Positions 7,671 to 14,898 of a stretch of DNA of 43,703 nt are shown here, piece after piece; within the stretch, counting starts at the first letter, position 1, and the number at the start of each line of letters is the position of its first letter. Origin of the DNA: Neoroseomonas soli (GTDB lineage: Bacteria > Pseudomonadota > Alphaproteobacteria > Acetobacterales > Acetobacteraceae); NCBI RefSeq assembly GCF_018129065.1, contig NZ_JAAEDM010000040.1, forward strand, positions 1 to 43,703. Reading direction: 5' to 3'. The notes below the pieces were generated by a model. The model searched no databases. It was given only the letters and a program-made list of their open reading frames with translations, and was not told the origin of the DNA. A program made the translations under genes and the position numbers.

Positions 7671-8260
7671 CCCTCGGATCCAAACTCACCTACGACCTGA
7701 AGGGCAGGCGTCAGGCCACGTTCGTGTCGTCGAGGCGGGCAAGCCGCTCGACACCAGGGGGAAAGGTTGCCCTTTCCGCGGAGTGTCTCAATTTTCTGCG
7801 AGACGGTGCGCGACGGCACGGATCCGGATGCGCCTGGAGGGAGCATCCCTGCCCCGTTCGATCAGTTCGGGCTCGATCATATCCGAGATCCGCGCTCCCT
7901 GATGCGCCACGCGCCGGGTGTGAGCAGGGAATGGCGCAGGAAAGGGAGCCGGCAGCGAAGCTTCGCCGTGAAGGGGAGTACAGGGAGACCCGGATATCCA
8001 GGCCCTTGCAGCCTGACCGATGATCCCCTGGTTCCCTCGCGCCTGTTACTCCTGCGATCGATCGGCGATCGCGGCGCCCCCATGCACATCCGCAAGTGGC
8101 GCGACCTGCGTGGCACTGCGCTCGGTCTCCAGACCCGCACGCCACGGCGGCGCGCAAGCCACGCGCATCATCAGCATCACGGCGGGCGGTTGCGGCGCTG
8201 AGTCTTGTCATTTCGTGATCGCGGTGGTTCGGCATGAGGCCGGGCGGGCGAGACGGCGCA
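7671..8260. other. Gene-poor stretch with one strong hairpin
   Basis: I see no convincing gene in this ~590 bp. Open frames exist on both strands, but none shows a recognisable domain, ribosome-binding site or consistent codon usage. One feature stands out: a perfect 7-bp stem GGAAAGG-TTGC-CCTTTCC at 7760-7777, followed by GTCTC/GAGAC arms at 7784-7788 and 7800-7804. No T-run follows on either strand, so a terminator is not clear. A small RNA or a decayed gene is possible. The stretch lies downstream of the truncated cytochrome gene, so it may be part of the same deletion or degeneration. Confidence 0.4.
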
Positions 8261-8638
8261 TCACCAGCGCGCCCGCTTGCGGCCGGTGATCATCGCCCGG
8301 ACCAGGTTCTCGCCGTGCTCGAAGCTGGCGAAGAGGACGCCCGCCACATGGAGGCCGATGAGGATCACCATCGCGTTGGCGAAGCCCTCATGCAGGTCCG
8401 CCGCCCATTGCGCGCCCCAGAAGGCGTCCGTCCTCATCATGATGCCGGTCGCGACGAGGCCGGCCAGCATCGCGAGCAGGGCGACGACCATCGCGCCCCC
8501 GGCTCGATTGTGCCCGAGATGGCGCGGCGCCCGCAGTCGGGCGGCGTCGCGCAGATAGGCCAGCACTTCCCGCGGCGGGCGGACTAAGCCGGAGAAGCGG
8601 GCATGCCGACGGCCGACGACGGCTTCGGCGGAATCCAT
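8261..8638 (-). CDS. Cytochrome b561-like protein, N-terminally truncated (probable remnant)
   Basis: A 125-residue frame matching only the C-terminal half of the di-heme cytochrome b561 / hydrogenase-type cytochrome b family. The conserved VVGRRHARFSGLVRPP..VLAYLRD stretch normally joins membrane helix 2 to the C-terminal half; here it begins only seven residues after the start codon. Two membrane helices remain (~48-68 and ~87-106), with heme-ligand-type histidines in DLHEGF and IGLHVAG. The usual first ~70 residues, with two helices and the FHW/WH heme ligands, are missing. The next gene upstream, hflX, starts only 14 bp away on the other strand, so no room remains for the lost part. It could be a non-functional relic, or less likely a short one-heme protein. 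No cytochrome c partner is adjacent. Confidence 0.65.
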   Translation of the reverse strand: MDSAEAVVGRRHARFSGLVRPPREVLAYLRDAARLRAPRHLGHNRAGGAMVVALLAMLAGLVATGIMMRTDAFWGAQWAADLHEGFANAMVILIGLHVAGVLFASFEHGENLVRAMITGRKRARW

Positions 8639-8652
8639 GCTACTGCACCGCC

Positions 8653-10005
8653 ATGGAGACCAAGCCCCCCATTCCGCTCGCCGTCCTTGTTGGTATTCAA
8701 ACCCCGGAGGTCGATGACATCGCGCACCAGGCGAGCCTCGAGGAACTGGGGCGCCTGGTGAAGACGCTCGGCTACCAGGTGATCGGCACGGTGTCGCAGC
8801 GGCGCGACGGCACCGGCGCCGGGTCGTTGCTGGGCAGCGGCAAGCTGGCGGAACTCGCGGCGCTCACGGGCGGCACCGGCGTGGTCGGCTCGATGGCGCC
8901 GCCGCCGAGATCCAAGGCACGGCAGCGCTTCGACGGGGCCGCCGAAACGGCGCCGAGGGCGGAGCCGGACGCGGATGCCGGCCGCAAGCCCGACTTCGTG
9001 ATCGTGGACCACGAGCTCTCGCCCAGCCAGATTCGCAACCTGGAACGTGCGACCGGCGCCGAGGTGCTCGACCGCACCGGCGTCATCGTCGAGATATTCC
9101 ATCGCCACGCCAACACACGCGAGGCGAAGCTGCAGGTGGAGATGGCGCGGCTGAAATACGTCGCACCCCGCCTGCGCGAATCCTCCGGCGGCGGCGGGCG
9201 GCAGCAGGGGCCGGGTGCGGGTGAGACCACCCTCGACCTCGACCGCCGCAAGATCCGTGACCGGATCTCGGAACTGAAGGAGCAGCTGGAGGCGGTGCAG
9301 CGCGACAGCGACAACCGTCGCACTGGCCGGCGGGACCAGCTGCGGGTGGCGCTGGTCGGCTACACCAATGCCGGCAAGTCATCCCTGATGCGGGCGCTGA
9401 CCGGCAGCCAGGTGCTGGTGGAGGACAAGCTGTTCGCCACCCTCGACACCACCGTCCGCATCCTGCAGCCGGAGACCCGGCCCCGCGTGCTCGTCTCCGA
9501 CACGGTCGGCTTCATCAAGCAATTGCCGCACGACCTCGTCGCCTCCTTTCGCTCCACCCTGGCGGAGGCGCTGGAAGCCTCGCTGCTGCTGTTCGTGGTC
9601 GATGCGTCGGACCCAACCTACGAGGCGCAACTCGATGTGAGCCGCAGCGTGCTGCGGGAAATCGGGGCGGATGCGGTGCCGTCGCGCCTGGTCCTGAACA
9701 AGATGGACCGAGTGGACGCCGCCGGGCGCGCCGCGCTGGCCGAGAAGCACCCGGACGCGATCATGCTCTCCGCCCACGCGCCCGAGGATGTGAGCGCGCT
9801 GCGGGATACCATCATCGCATTCTTCGAGGCGGCGATGGTGGAGGATGTGCTGCTGCTGCCCTATGCGAAACAAGGGCTGATCGGCGAAGTCTATGACAGC
9901 GCGCGGGTGCTGTCCGAGGAGTACGACGAGACCGGCCGGGTGCTGAAGATCCGGGGCCTGCCCGGCGCCATCACGCGGTTGCGGCGGAGCCTTGCCGCGC
10001 ACTGA
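8653..10005 (+). CDS. hflX: GTPase HflX
   Basis: A 450-residue ribosome-associated GTPase that binds the 50S subunit and splits stalled or stress-idled 70S ribosomes. The N-terminal HflX domain (~8-170) includes LLGSGKLAEL and the conserved DHELSPSQIRNLE, then DRTGVIVEIFHRHA. A glycine-rich loop (SGGGGRQQGPGAGET) and a helical arm precede the G domain: G1 GYTNAGKSS at ~236-244, G3 DTVGFIKQLPHDLV, and G4 NKMD near 348. An insert of about 40 residues rich in Pro, Arg, Ala and Glu (~74-113) sits between the two halves of the N-terminal domain; I think related alphaproteobacteria share it. It stands alone here: hfq, often upstream in alphaproteobacteria, is absent. The ATG at 8653 is the first in frame after the divergent cytochrome gene. 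Confidence 0.95.
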   Translation: METKPPIPLAVLVGIQTPEVDDIAHQASLEELGRLVKTLGYQVIGTVSQRRDGTGAGSLLGSGKLAELAALTGGTGVVGSMAPPPRSKARQRFDGAAETAPRAEPDADAGRKPDFVIVDHELSPSQIRNLERATGAEVLDRTGVIVEIFHRHANTREAKLQVEMARLKYVAPRLRESSGGGGRQQGPGAGETTLDLDRRKIRDRISELKEQLEAVQRDSDNRRTGRRDQLRVALVGYTNAGKSSLMRALTGSQVLVEDKLFATLDTTVRILQPETRPRVLVSDTVGFIKQLPHDLVASFRSTLAEALEASLLLFVVDASDPTYEAQLDVSRSVLREIGADAVPSRLVLNKMDRVDAAGRAALAEKHPDAIMLSAHAPEDVSALRDTIIAFFEAAMVEDVLLLPYAKQGLIGEVYDSARVLSEEYDETGRVLKIRGLPGAITRLRRSLAAH

Positions 10006-10334
10006 GGCCTTGGCCAACGCCTTCGTCGCGGGCGGGCTCATCATTGACGCCGGACAAACGCGTTCGACCGGATTCTACGAATGGCGGGCTGTGGGGATGT
10101 CGTTGAAGGCGCGCTCCTCGCCCGCCGGCACCGCCGCATTGCCGGTTATTCGCTCCCATCGCTGGACCTTGACGTCGACATTGTGCGTCGACGTCCGCGG
10201 CACGGCAGATCCGGCTGGTGCTCTCGGGGGTGATGATCGTGCCGCTGCCGCAGAATGGCTCGGCTCGTAGATCATACCGTTCGGCGCTGGTGCTGGCTCG
10301 GACGCGGTCGCCACCGTGCCGCTGCTACGACACC
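10006..10334. other. Convergent intergenic region, no gene seen
   Basis: These 329 bp separate the converging ends of hflX and the octaheme cytochrome gene. A 79-codon open frame on the minus strand (10075-10314) has no recognisable domain and no ribosome-binding site that I can support, so I do not call it. The only clear structure is the hairpin at 10171-10195. Confidence 0.5.
10171..10195. repeat. Perfect inverted repeat, 9-bp arms
   Basis: GACGTCGAC and GTCGACGTC flank a 7-base loop (ATTGTGC). The arms are perfect and also self-palindromic in part. It lies between two converging genes, where a bidirectional terminator is expected, but no T-run follows on either strand. A protein-binding site is the alternative. 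Confidence 0.6.
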
Positions 10335-12674
10335 TCAGCGGGGTACGCGCCTTGCGATCTCGGCGAGGAGCGCGGCGGCTTCGCGGTCATGGGGATCCAT
10401 CGCAAGGGCGGCCCTCGCATGCCGCTCCGCCTCCGCCAGCCGGCCGCGATCGCGCTCGAAGGTGGCGGCCGCAATCACGCTCTCGCGATGCCGCGGATGG
10501 CGTGCGAGCACGGCCAGCGCCTCATCCACGCGGCCCTGGCGATGGAGCGCGAGCGCGAGCGCATAGGCGTAGCGCGGCTGGTCCGGCGCCAAAGCCGCCG
10601 TGGCGGCCAGCGTGTTGGTCGCGTCGCCGATCCGCCCGCGCCGGACCTGCAGCAGTGCGAGCGCGTAGAGCGGCTCGGCCGCGATCGGATGCGCGGCCAC
10701 GGCGCGACGCAGCAGCGCCTCCGCTGCCTCGGGCCGGCCGCGGGCTTCCTCGAAGGCGGCCTGGTTCACGAGCGCGGGCAGGAAGGCAGCATCGCGCGCC
10801 AGCGCCGCGCGATAGGCCGCTTCGGCGCCAGCCTGGTCGCCACGCCGGGCCAGCAGCGCGGCGATGTTCACATGCGCCTCCGGCCGCTCTGCCGCCACAC
10901 GCTCGCTTGCCAACAGTTCATCCCAGGCCCGCGCGAAGGCAGGGCGCGCGGCTTCCGGGAGAGCATTCACCGGCACCGACGCAAGCGCGCGCGCGGCTTC
11001 GATGCGCACCAGCCGCACCTCGTCGGCAAGCAACCGTGCGGCGTGCAAGCGGTTCTGCGGCGGCAGGCCTTCCAGCGCACGCAGTGACGCGGCGCGCACC
11101 AGCGGCTCCGGGTCGAGCAGCGTGCCGCCCACCGCCTCGCCCACCGCGCGGGTCGGAGGGCTGGGCAGCAGCGACAGCGCCGTGGCGCGCAGGATGGCCG
11201 GCTGAGCACGGTCGAGCGCCAGCCGCGACAGCGCCTGGTCGGCGCCGCTCGCGCCCGTGCGCCCTGCATGGATCGCGAGTGCCGGATGCAGCCCGCCGCG
11301 CGGCGGGCCGTGCCAGGATGCAAGCTGCGCCGCCGCCCAGGCCTGCGTCTGGCCTGCGTGGCACGATGTGCAGGTGTCTGGCGCGTCGATCGCCGCCGAG
11401 ACCTCGGGCCGCGGAATGCTGAACGCATGGTCGCGCCGGCGATCCACGCCCATGTAGGTGACGGCGGGCATGTGGCAGGACACGCATTGCGCCCCGGCAC
11501 TGCCCGGCGCGTGCCGATGGTGCGCCGCCACTTCGAAGCGCGCCGGCAGGTGGCACTGCGCGCAGACGGCGTTGCCTTCGGCGCGCAGGCGGCCGCTGTG
11601 TGGGTCATGGCAATCGGCGCAGACCACGCCGGCCCGCTGCATGCGGCTCTGCGCGAAGGATCCCCATTCGAAGACCTCGCCCTGGATCTGGCCATCCGCG
11701 TGGTAGCCGCCGGGGGCCAGCAGCATCGGCGCATGGGTGTCGAGGAAGCGTGCGCCGGGCAACGGATCGGTCACGATCGGTCGGGCGCGGGCGTGACAGG
11801 GGGCGCACGTCTCGACCTGCGTGGCGGTGGCTTGGCGCGGCGGGCCGTCCCAACGGGCGATGCCGCGCGGGTCGTCCGCCACGAAGCGCCAGGCGCCGCC
11901 GGAGGCATCGCGCAGCATCACCGACAGGCCACGATGCGCGACATCGGCGCGCGTCCCTGACTGCGCCCACGCCACATGCGCGGCACCTGGCCCATGGCAG
12001 GATTCGCAGCCGACGCTGATCTCGGTCCAGCTCGTGTCGTAGCGGTCGCGCGCCATGTCGTAGCCGCGCTGCAGCCCGGTCGAATGGCACGATGCGCACA
12101 TGAAGTTCCAGGTCTGGTCGCGCCCGGTCCAGTGCAGTGGGTCGCCGGCGCGCAGTGGCTCCTGCGCCATCAGGTGATACCAGCGCTGGCCGCCTTCAGC
12201 CTGCGGGCGGCTGTCCCAGGCCCAGGGCAGCGCCTGTCGGCGGCCATCGGAGAACAGCACCAGGTATTGCTGCAAGGGGTCGGCGCCGAAGGTCTCGCTG
12301 ACCGCGAAATCCGCGACCGTGCCGCCAGGACCGTCGGTGCGGATGACGAAGCGATCGCCATCCCGCAGGAAGGTGGCGGTGTGGCGGCCATCGGCCACGG
12401 TCACGCCGGAGAAGTCGCCGAGCACGGTCGCCGGCGTCGCGGCGGCCATGGCGCGAGCGTGGTCGCTCTCCCGCCAGGCCGCGGTCTCGGCGGCGTGGCA
12501 GCCGGCGCAGGTGGCGGAACCGACGAAGCCGGCGCGCGCCCGCTCGGTTGCCGCAACCGGCGCGCCGCCGGTCAGCAGGGCGGCCAGCAGGAATGGCAGG
12601 GTGATGGCGAGGCACAGGCCCGCGAGCATCCCGCGACGCCATGCTGCCGGGCATGGGCTTCGGTCAGGCGCCAC
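10335..12674 (-). CDS. Octaheme c-type cytochrome with HEAT-like and TPR repeats
   Basis: A 779-residue protein read from a GTG at 12674. An internal ATG at residue 16 directly before the hydrophobic segment is an alternative start. Residues ~16-42 are a signal peptide or anchor, so the rest lies in the periplasm. Eight CxxCH heme-binding motifs are visible: C56, C193, C223, C290, C352, C371, C397 and C435. The spread and spacing fit the multiheme cytochromes annotated near the NapC/NirT and cytochrome c554 groups. From ~450 to 590 there are short helical repeats like HEAT repeats, and from ~600 to 775 at least four TPR units (for example AYRAALARDAAFLPALVNQA). No reductase partner or quinol oxidase is adjacent, so the electron donor and acceptor are unknown. 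Multiheme cytochromes with TPR tails are known, but their role is mostly undetermined. Confidence 0.88.
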   Translation of the reverse strand: MAPDRSPCPAAWRRGMLAGLCLAITLPFLLAALLTGGAPVAATERARAGFVGSATCAGCHAAETAAWRESDHARAMAAATPATVLGDFSGVTVADGRHTATFLRDGDRFVIRTDGPGGTVADFAVSETFGADPLQQYLVLFSDGRRQALPWAWDSRPQAEGGQRWYHLMAQEPLRAGDPLHWTGRDQTWNFMCASCHSTGLQRGYDMARDRYDTSWTEISVGCESCHGPGAAHVAWAQSGTRADVAHRGLSVMLRDASGGAWRFVADDPRGIARWDGPPRQATATQVETCAPCHARARPIVTDPLPGARFLDTHAPMLLAPGGYHADGQIQGEVFEWGSFAQSRMQRAGVVCADCHDPHSGRLRAEGNAVCAQCHLPARFEVAAHHRHAPGSAGAQCVSCHMPAVTYMGVDRRRDHAFSIPRPEVSAAIDAPDTCTSCHAGQTQAWAAAQLASWHGPPRGGLHPALAIHAGRTGASGADQALSRLALDRAQPAILRATALSLLPSPPTRAVGEAVGGTLLDPEPLVRAASLRALEGLPPQNRLHAARLLADEVRLVRIEAARALASVPVNALPEAARPAFARAWDELLASERVAAERPEAHVNIAALLARRGDQAGAEAAYRAALARDAAFLPALVNQAAFEEARGRPEAAEALLRRAVAAHPIAAEPLYALALLQVRRGRIGDATNTLAATAALAPDQPRYAYALALALHRQGRVDEALAVLARHPRHRESVIAAATFERDRGRLAEAERHARAALAMDPHDREAAALLAEIARRVPR

Positions 12675-12768
12675 GCGGTGCTGTCCCTGCCTGCATCATC
12701 GGGACATCAGACCATGCCGCCACGCGTCGCGGCCAGCATGCTCGGGTGCGGCCGGCGTTGTCGTCCCG

Positions 12769-12879
12769 GAAGCGGAAATTCACCGCGGGATGCAGGCCGC
12801 TCATGGCCAGGTCCCGTACCAGCGAACGGCCGCCCTGGTCGTAGGACATGCAGCGGAGGCCGAGTTGCACGCCGGCATC
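12769..12879 (-). pseudogene. Decayed C-terminal fragment of an outer-membrane beta-barrel gene
   Basis: On the minus strand these bases read DAGVQLGLRCMSYDQGG, then RSLVRDLAMSGLHPAVNFRF. The intact barrel gene at 13347-14204 ends WAGVQLGWRYMSYDQGS, then SSLVQDLTMSGAYIAVNFSF. The similarity is obvious at both DNA and protein level and the frame is shared, but there is no stop after the terminal Phe and no upstream barrel sequence. This is therefore a relic of a tandem duplicate about 0.6 kb downstream of its intact sister, with the small membrane protein gene in between. Confidence 0.8.
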
Positions 12880-12895
12880 TCGATCAGAATGCTGC

Positions 12896-13273
12896 CTAGC
12901 GGTGACGTTCGGCGAGCGACGACCAGATGAGCAGGCCGGCCATCGCCGCGTGCGTCGCCACCGCCGGCCAAAGGAGCACGCCAGCGTTCTCACCTCCGAT
13001 CCCCAAATACGCAAGGAACAGGGAACAAAGGACGCTGAAGATGAGCAGGGCGAGGACGGGCTGCGCGGCCTGCCGTGGCAAAGTGCCGCGCGGCCAGCAG
13101 GCCAGCGCGAGCGCAAGCAGCGATATGCCGGCGAGCCGACCGAGCGCCGCCCCTGCCCCGGACAACTCCGCCCCGAGCAGCAGGCGAGCGAAGACGGCGG
13201 GGGCGACGACCAGCAGGCAGGCGGTCAGCACCTCGATCGCGGCCGCCGCAGCGATCACCCGTTTCGCGCGCAT
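12896..13273 (-). CDS. Small four-helix integral membrane protein, unknown function
   Basis: A 125-residue, strongly hydrophobic protein starting at the ATG at 13273. Membrane segments appear at ~6-30, ~42-60, ~70-92 and ~100-118, with short polar loops (CWPRGTLPRQ and LGIGGEN). It ends SLAERHR. No catalytic or metal motif is seen, and I do not recognise the family beyond small membrane proteins of unknown function. It lies between an intact outer-membrane barrel gene and that gene's decayed copy, so it was perhaps carried in with the duplication. Codon use looks like the neighbours. Confidence 0.6.
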   Translation of the reverse strand: MRAKRVIAAAAAIEVLTACLLVVAPAVFARLLLGAELSGAGAALGRLAGISLLALALACWPRGTLPRQAAQPVLALLIFSVLCSLFLAYLGIGGENAGVLLWPAVATHAAMAGLLIWSSLAERHR

Positions 13274-13346
13274 GACCGCCTAGCTTCGTTTGCCCGTAGG
13301 CATCGCTCGCTCCGAGCCTTCTGGAACTCAGGCCGCCGCCGTCACC

Positions 13347-14204
13347 CTAGAAACTGAAATTCACCGCGATATAAGCGCCGCTCATGGTCAGGTCCTGCAC
13401 CAGCGAACTGCTGCCCTGGTCGTAGGACATGTAGCGCCAGCCGAGTTGCACGCCCGCCCATCCGTTCTGGAAGCCGATGCCCGCGAAGGTCTGCCAGGTG
13501 AAGTTCGAATCGCCCGCGCCGAGGTCGAGGTAGTAGGGGACGAAGAAGCCCGACTGCCCGATGTTGATGCGCCCGCGTACGCCGACGATGCCATTCCAGA
13601 TGTCGTCGCGCCCCGACAGCCGCCCGGCGCCCCCGAAGGTCGGCCCGGCATTGCCGCGTGGCCCGACCAGCGTGACCGCGAGGTTGTAGTCGGACGTGGC
13701 CTCGATCCCGAGGTAGCGGAAGCCGGCCAGCACGTCGACATTGCCCCAGCTGCCCGCCGCCACCGTGTAGCCGCCCGCAAGCGTCCAGAGCGTCGTCTTG
13801 AGGTTCGTGTTGCCGGAGACGTTGACCGTGCTCGAGATCGGGTTGCGCCCGACGCCCAGGATGTCGGCGGCCTCGACGCGGCTGCCACCGGCATCGGCGC
13901 TGACGTACATGACGTCCGTCAGCAGCGAGAATCGGTCGTAGCGGGCTGTGGCGGCGAAGGCTGCGGCGAAGTTCAACTCGGCGAGATAGTCGTCGGCGTC
14001 AGCCTTGACGTCCGCGGACCCGCCGAGGCCCGGCGGAAGCGCGTAGCGCAGGTTCGCGTTGACCGAAGGCAGCCAGGCATAGGGCGCGACCTCGAAGCTC
14101 CAGCCCGTGCGCACGCCAGTCTCCTGCGCCGCGGCGCTGGAGGTGGCGCCGATGGCGATCAGCGCTGCCGCCGCGGCAAGGTTCCGCGCGGAATGGTGTG
14201 TCAT
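13347..14204 (-). CDS. Outer-membrane beta-barrel protein
   Basis: A 285-residue protein from the ATG at 14204 (AGGAAG about 8 bases upstream). Residues 1-26 are a signal peptide ending in SSAAAQ. The mature part shows alternating hydrophobic/aromatic beta strands, such as WSFEVAPYAWLPSVNANL, WTLAGGYTV, DVLAGFRYLGIEA and FFVPYYLDLGAG, and ends in Phe (AVNFSF), the usual BAM recognition signal. This fits a small 8-10-strand barrel. The YAWLPSV and GFRYLG stretches resemble a broad family of hypothetical outer-membrane proteins without known substrate. It lies 34 bp after the secreted protein gene and is probably in the arylsulfatase operon, so transport or sensing linked to sulfated compounds is possible but unproven. 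Confidence 0.8.
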   Translation of the reverse strand: MTHHSARNLAAAAALIAIGATSSAAAQETGVRTGWSFEVAPYAWLPSVNANLRYALPPGLGGSADVKADADDYLAELNFAAAFAATARYDRFSLLTDVMYVSADAGGSRVEAADILGVGRNPISSTVNVSGNTNLKTTLWTLAGGYTVAAGSWGNVDVLAGFRYLGIEATSDYNLAVTLVGPRGNAGPTFGGAGRLSGRDDIWNGIVGVRGRINIGQSGFFVPYYLDLGAGDSNFTWQTFAGIGFQNGWAGVQLGWRYMSYDQGSSSLVQDLTMSGAYIAVNFSF

Positions 14205-14238
14205 GGCGCGTCTTCCTACGACCTGTTGCTTCCGCACC

Positions 14239-14787
14239 CTAGCGCATCCACGCGCGGCGATAGCCGCGGCGCGCAGCGCCGGCGAAGGATAGGGGCGTGC
14301 GCGGCATGCCGATGATATCGATGAAGACCGAAACCTCGTCGCCGGCGTCGGGCATCGTGCCGGCCAGGACCTGAACGGTGTAGGCCAGGCTACCGGCATC
14401 CAGCACCGGATTGCGCAGCACTACGACGACCTGCCGAAGTTCGCCGCCCTCGACGATCGACAGATCCGCGTTCGGTGGATCGGACAGGAAGCTTTCTCGT
14501 CCTTGGCTCCAGAACGGCACGAAGGCCGCGGTACGCATATTGCCGGCGATACGGTCCGGGCGGTCGGAGAAGAACAACGTGACCGGGCTGACATCGTGCA
14601 AGGTCAGCCGACTGGTCATGCGGTCGAAGCTCATGCGCCGGGCGGTCTGGACGAAGAGGAAGTCGGCGTGGCCGGAGGCTTCCCCTGCTGGCTGGGCCTG
14701 CACCGTCTGCGCCCTGGCGGGACCGGAGGCGGTTGCAAGGACCGTCGTCGCGGCCGCGGCCATGGCCAGATCACGCCGTGTCGTCAT
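14239..14787 (-). CDS. Secreted/periplasmic protein of unknown function
   Basis: A 182-residue protein from the ATG at 14787, with GGGAGG about 9 bases upstream. An in-frame extension to 14877 lacks such support. Residues 1-27 form a signal peptide with twin arginines (TTRRDLAM) ending ARAQ, so export by Tat or Sec is likely. The mature domain reads FLFVQTARRMSFD, LTLHDVSPVTLFFSDRPDRI, AAFVPFW, NADLSIV, VVVVLRNPVL, TYVQV-like strands and VFIDIIGMPRTPLS. I have a sense that this is a conserved hypothetical beta-rich family of marine and soil proteobacteria, but I cannot name it. It follows the arylsulfatase gene by about 110 bp and precedes the barrel gene by 34 bp, so it is likely co-expressed with both. 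Confidence 0.7.
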   Translation of the reverse strand: MTTRRDLAMAAAATTVLATASGPARAQTVQAQPAGEASGHADFLFVQTARRMSFDRMTSRLTLHDVSPVTLFFSDRPDRIAGNMRTAAFVPFWSQGRESFLSDPPNADLSIVEGGELRQVVVVLRNPVLDAGSLAYTVQVLAGTMPDAGDEVSVFIDIIGMPRTPLSFAGAARRGYRRAWMR

Positions 14788-14898
14788 GCTACCGTACCTC
14801 CCTTTGCTGCCTGGCCGGGTGCCGCACGACCGGCCCACCAGCTTCGAGTCAGTCATGTGAGGATCCTCGGGCAACAAGGCTGCCCGGGGCCGTCAGGA

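Noticed and set aside
7577..8235. Open frames on the minus strand in the gene-poor block
   Set aside because: They have no recognisable domain, poor codon pattern and no ribosome-binding site; coding is not supported.
8584..9108. A 174-codon minus-strand frame that might supply the missing N-terminus of cytochrome b561
   Set aside because: It lies inside hflX in antisense, has no membrane helices and no heme ligands, so it is a shadow.
10075..10314. A 79-codon minus-strand frame between hflX and the octaheme gene
   Set aside because: It shows no domain and it contains the inverted repeat; nothing supports translation.
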